From assembly GCA_022565075.1 (NCBI GenBank), contig JADFKG010000027.1, forward strand, positions 1 through 16,687: 16,687 nt of DNA, in the 5' to 3' direction. Position numbers and translations under genes: made by a program. The notes beneath the pieces were generated by a model that was given only the letters and a program-made list of their open reading frames with translations, did not search any database and was not told the DNA's origin. How positions within the stretch are numbered: the first letter of the stretch is position 1; the number at the start of each line of letters is the position of its first letter. This DNA comes from Chloroflexota bacterium (GTDB lineage: Bacteria; Chloroflexota; Dehalococcoidia; SM23-28-2; RBG-16-64-32). Below are positions 14,514-16,687 of this stretch, piece after piece.

Positions 14514-14827
14514 AGCGGCAACGAACGGGACTAGTACCCCGCCAGGCGGGACCCAGAGAGCCGGGAACAGGTGGAAACCCGGCGTCAGCGCAGCGGATGA
14601 ATGGACCCGGGAGCCGCCAGCCCAACCCGAAGGACAGGCCTCAGGCCTGCCGACGGCAGTAGGCCAGGCCGGAAAGGGCACCGTTACAGGCCCAGCGTAT
14701 CCTTCGAGAACCTCAGGATGAGCGATCTTTCGGAGCGTACGTGACAACGAAGGTCCCGGTTGACGCCGGGTCGAACCAGGGTGGCACCGCGAGAACCCCT
14801 CGCCCCTGACGGGCGAAGGGTTTTTTT
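14514..14827 (+). ncRNA. Tryptophan-specific T-box riboswitch
   Basis: This cis-acting leader RNA senses uncharged tRNA-Trp and controls transcription of trpS-trpE. Stem I runs from AGCGGC (14514) to the complementary GCCGC after the specifier loop. It contains an AGTA bulge motif (14533-14536), AGAGAG (14555-14560) and the GGTGGAAA motif (14570-14577). The specifier codon TGG (14602-14604), in the context GATGAATGGACC, encodes Trp and matches the downstream gene. A 7-bp palindrome (14635-14649) lies in the middle. The T-box sequence AGGGTGGCACCGCG (14778-14791) matches the family consensus exactly; its AGGG can pair with CCCCT (14796-14800) to form the antiterminator, excluding the terminator at 14796-14827. 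This is a transcriptional T-box, unlike the translational type known in Actinobacteria. Confidence 0.94.
14796..14827 (+). terminator. Intrinsic terminator of the Trp T-box
   Basis: CCCCTCGCCC and GGGCGAAGGG form a 10-bp stem with one mismatch and a 5-nt loop, followed directly by seven T residues (14821-14827). Its 5' arm is shared with the antiterminator. Confidence 0.9.
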
Positions 14828-14847
14828 ATTGCGCAGAGGAGTCCGCG

Positions 14848-14898
14848 ATGAGCCACTACGAATACCGGCACCAGGAACCGCAAGCAGGTGCGGCGTGA
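14848..14898 (+). CDS. 16-codon leader ORF coupled to trpS
   Basis: The ATG at 14848 has AGAGGAG upstream (14835-14841) with 6-nt spacing, the best ribosome site near trpS. It encodes MSHYEYRHQEPQAGAA and stops at TGA 14896-14898, which overlaps the trpS GTG start as GTGA. The same overlap joins livH-livM and trpS-trpE, so the layout looks like deliberate translational coupling. The peptide has no Trp codon, so it is not a classical trp attenuator; it does hold two Tyr and two His. It lies after the T-box terminator and is made only on read-through. Alternatively it could be the lost N-terminus of a longer TrpS or a chance reading; the peptide's function is unknown. Confidence 0.55.
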   Translation: MSHYEYRHQEPQAGAA

Positions 14899-15947
14899 CG
14901 GCGCAGAAGTCCGACGCGCCCGTCAACCCGAAGTGGACGCGCATGCTCACCGGCGACCGGCCGACGGGCGCACTGCACCTCGGCCACTACGTCGGCTCGC
15001 TCAAGATGCGCGTCGAACTGCAGGAGAAGATCGACACCTTCGTCCTGATCGCCGACTTGCACGTCCTGACCACGCGCAACGCGAACCTCGACGAGATCGG
15101 ACCGAACATCCGCGAGTGCGTGCTGGACTACCTCGCCGTCGGCATCGACCCGGATAAGTCCACGATCTACCTCCAGTCGCTGGTGCCGGAGGTGCTGGAG
15201 CTGTTCTGGCTCTTCATGCCGCTCGTCAGCGTGCCGCGGGCGCAGCGCATCCCCACGCTCAAGGAGCAGGTGCGCGACCTGAAGCTGGAGACCGCGTCGA
15301 TGGCGTTGCTCTCGTATCCCGTGCTGCAATCGGCGGACATCCTCATGGTGCGCGGCGACGTCGTGCCCGTCGGCAAGGACCAGGCTTCGCACGTCGAACT
15401 GACCCGGGAGATCGCGCGCCGCTTCAACCAGACCTACGGCGAGGTCTTCCCGGAGCCGGAAGCGCCGCTGACGCCGGTGCTCATCGGCACCGATGGCCAG
15501 GCCAAGGCGAGCAAGTCGATCGGCAACGTCATCATGCTCTCGGATCCGCCCGACGTCGTCGAGAAGAAGGTGCGCGCGATGTTCACCGACCCCAAGCGCA
15601 TCCGCGCCGACATTCCGGGCACGGTCGAAGGCAACCCCGTGTTCATCTACCACGAAGAGTTCAACGACGACCAGGACGAAGTCGCCGGCCTCGCCGACCG
15701 CTACCGCCAGGGCAAGGTAGGCGACGTCGAGGTTAAGACGAAGCTGGCCGCCGCCATCAACCGCTTCCTCGACCCGATCCGCGACCGCCGCGAGAAGTTC
15801 GCGGCGAAGAAGGGTCTCGTCGAAGAGATCATCGAGGCCGGCTCCGCCCGCGCCCGCGAAGAGTGCCACCAGACGCTCGAAGCGGCTCGCGAGGCGATGG
15901 GCCTGACGTACTTCCGCGGCGGCGACGGCGTGGAGGTGAGCAAGTGA
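14895..15947 (+). CDS. trpS: Tryptophanyl-tRNA synthetase
   Basis: This class I synthetase charges tRNA-Trp. It has 350 residues from GTG 14895, close to the usual ~330-340. The HIGH-type motif HLGH is at residues 28-31, in TGALHLGHYVGSLK, and the KMSKS-type motif KASKS is at 204-208. TrpRS-specific blocks are present: LIADLHVLTT, YPVLQSADILMVRGDVVPVGKDQ and the LIGTDGQAK approach to KASKS. Longer starts reach into the T-box upstream of its terminator and are rejected. The true start is the GTG overlapping the small leader ORF's stop. The stop overlaps the trpE GTG (GTGA). It is under T-box control by its own tRNA. Confidence 0.95.
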   Translation: MTAQKSDAPVNPKWTRMLTGDRPTGALHLGHYVGSLKMRVELQEKIDTFVLIADLHVLTTRNANLDEIGPNIRECVLDYLAVGIDPDKSTIYLQSLVPEVLELFWLFMPLVSVPRAQRIPTLKEQVRDLKLETASMALLSYPVLQSADILMVRGDVVPVGKDQASHVELTREIARRFNQTYGEVFPEPEAPLTPVLIGTDGQAKASKSIGNVIMLSDPPDVVEKKVRAMFTDPKRIRADIPGTVEGNPVFIYHEEFNDDQDEVAGLADRYRQGKVGDVEVKTKLAAAINRFLDPIRDRREKFAAKKGLVEEIIEAGSARAREECHQTLEAAREAMGLTYFRGGDGVEVSK

Positions 15948-16687
15948 CCTACATACCGTCCCTGGAGGATGTGCTCGAGGAGGCGAAGCGTGGCGAAAGC
16001 AACCTCATACCGGTCTTCCGCGACGTGCCGGCCGACCTGGAGACACCCGTATCAGCGTTCCTCAAGGTCGCCCGCGGCGAGCATTCGTTCCTGCTGGAGT
16101 CCGTCGAGGGCGGCGAGCGCATTGGCCGCTACACCTACGTCGGTCGGGATCCGTTCCTGACAGTGAAGGCTTGGGGCACTCGCATCGAACTCGACGAGGG
16201 TGGCGAGAAGAGCGAGCGGGAAGGCAATATCTTTGAGCTCATGCGCGAGCTCACCCAACGCTACGAGCCAGCTGGACAAGAAGGGTTGCCACCGCTAAGT
16301 GCCGGAGCGGTAGGCTACATCGGCTACGACTTGGTTCGACAGATCGAACCGCGGGTACCTGAGTTTCGCGAACGTGACGTCGATGCGCCCGATGCGATCT
16401 TCATGTTCTTCTCAAGCCTGGTCGTTTTCGATCACGTGAAGCACGAAGTCTACCTCGTCGCCAACGTACGGACGGAAGAATACGAGGACATCGACGACGG
16501 GTTCCATGCGGCGCAGCGAGTTATCGACCGATTCATGAGTGACCCAAAGCTCGCCCCAAAGCTCGCGAGCTTTGCTGCCGAGCGGTTCTGGTCTCGGGGC
16601 AGGTTCGGTGAAGCCGGAACAATCGTGCTCTCGCATACCACAGTCCTGACCGAAGCAGCAACCAGCGCGCTGGGATGGGTCGCGTTA
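15944..16687 (+). CDS. trpE: Anthranilate synthase component I, N-terminal part (runs off the window)
   Basis: The enzyme makes anthranilate from chorismate, the first step of Trp synthesis. 248 codons are visible, from GTG 15944 with GGAGG (15932-15936) at 7-nt spacing. The N-terminal domain contains LLESVEGGERIGRYTYVG with LLES at residues 50-53 (the Trp feedback site in this family), a GAVGYIGYDLVRQIE block, and APDAIFMFFSSLVVFDH. Codons become less GC-rich toward the end. After residue ~205 the frame stays open but the expected start of the chorismate-binding domain (SNF-R-E-x-V-type) is not seen. The end of the window may be rearranged or simply divergent. It shares the trpS transcript, so it is inferred to be under the same T-box. 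Confidence 0.85.
   Translation, partial: MTYIPSLEDVLEEAKRGESNLIPVFRDVPADLETPVSAFLKVARGEHSFLLESVEGGERIGRYTYVGRDPFLTVKAWGTRIELDEGGEKSEREGNIFELMRELTQRYEPAGQEGLPPLSAGAVGYIGYDLVRQIEPRVPEFRERDVDAPDAIFMFFSSLVVFDHVKHEVYLVANVRTEEYEDIDDGFHAAQRVIDRFMSDPKLAPKLASFAAERFWSRGRFGEAGTIVLSHTTVLTEAATSALGWVAL
16545..16574. repeat. Direct repeat plus 18-bp perfect palindrome inside trpE
   Basis: CAAAGCTCG at 16545-16553 is repeated at 16557-16565 and then inverted as CGAGCTTTG at 16566-16574, giving a perfect 18-bp palindrome in the coding frame near residue 205. TrpE resemblance fades right after it. Confidence 0.6.

Noticed and set aside
12853..14625. Long open frame (590 codons) on the minus strand opposite the GH13 gene
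   Set aside because: It mirrors a GC-rich coding strand, has low-complexity V/E/D/R-rich translation, no family resemblance and no ribosome site, and would overlap the T-box.
14760..14894. Upstream extension of trpS to an earlier start
   Set aside because: It would begin inside the T-box before the terminator and read through regulatory RNA. TrpRS homology starts only after the GTG at 14895.
14856..15869. Minus-strand open frame of 337 codons opposite trpS
   Set aside because: It is an antisense shadow of a clear TrpRS gene with repetitive L/A/R/D composition and no motifs.
16450..16641. Minus-strand small open frame at the right edge
   Set aside because: It overlaps trpE in antisense, has no ribosome site and no recognisable family, though the uncertain end of trpE leaves a little doubt.

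Overview
The window is a GC-rich, densely packed bacterial segment that I read as probably Chloroflexota. This is inferred from the gene mix: Liv-type transporter genes with acidic-linker lipoproteins, a RemA (DUF370)-gmk pair, a T-box in front of trpS, frequent GTG/TTG starts and 4-nt stop/start overlaps. No rRNA or other taxonomic marker is present, so this placement is tentative.

Layout. At the left edge is a broken LysE-type exporter fragment (minus strand). Next is a complete four-gene branched-chain amino acid/amide ABC transporter operon on the plus strand (livG-livF-livH-livM, 308-4121), closed by a perfect hairpin at 4141-4171. Two substrate-binding lipoprotein genes face it on the minus strand. 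The nearer one (4195-5544) is a normal Peripla_BP_6 protein. The farther one (5632-6936) is a paralogue whose two halves are in swapped order, an apparent circular permutation. From 7047 to 10611 lie a PRC-like/BON-domain protein, a large nitroreductase-like protein of unknown role (minus strand, with a near-consensus promoter), and a coupled pair of a site-2-type M50 protease and an HD-domain protein. From 10645 to 14466 lie tyrA with an unusual charged C-terminal tail, the RemA-gmk pair, and a GH13 alpha-glucosidase.

The right end is a tryptophan module. A consensus-like promoter overlaps the stop codon of the glucosidase gene and drives a T-box leader whose specifier codon is TGG (Trp). 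The leader ends in an intrinsic terminator. After it come a 16-codon ORF with a strong Shine-Dalgarno, trpS (GTG start overlapping the small ORF's stop), and trpE (GTG start overlapping the trpS stop). Uncharged tRNA-Trp would therefore raise both the charging enzyme and the first enzyme of tryptophan synthesis. TrpE homology fades in the last ~120 bp, just at an 18-bp perfect palindrome.

The most unusual items are the permuted substrate-binding lipoprotein next to its normally ordered paralogue, and the mini-ORF placed between the Trp T-box and trpS. I found no CRISPR array, tRNA, rRNA, insertion sequence or recognisable defence system.
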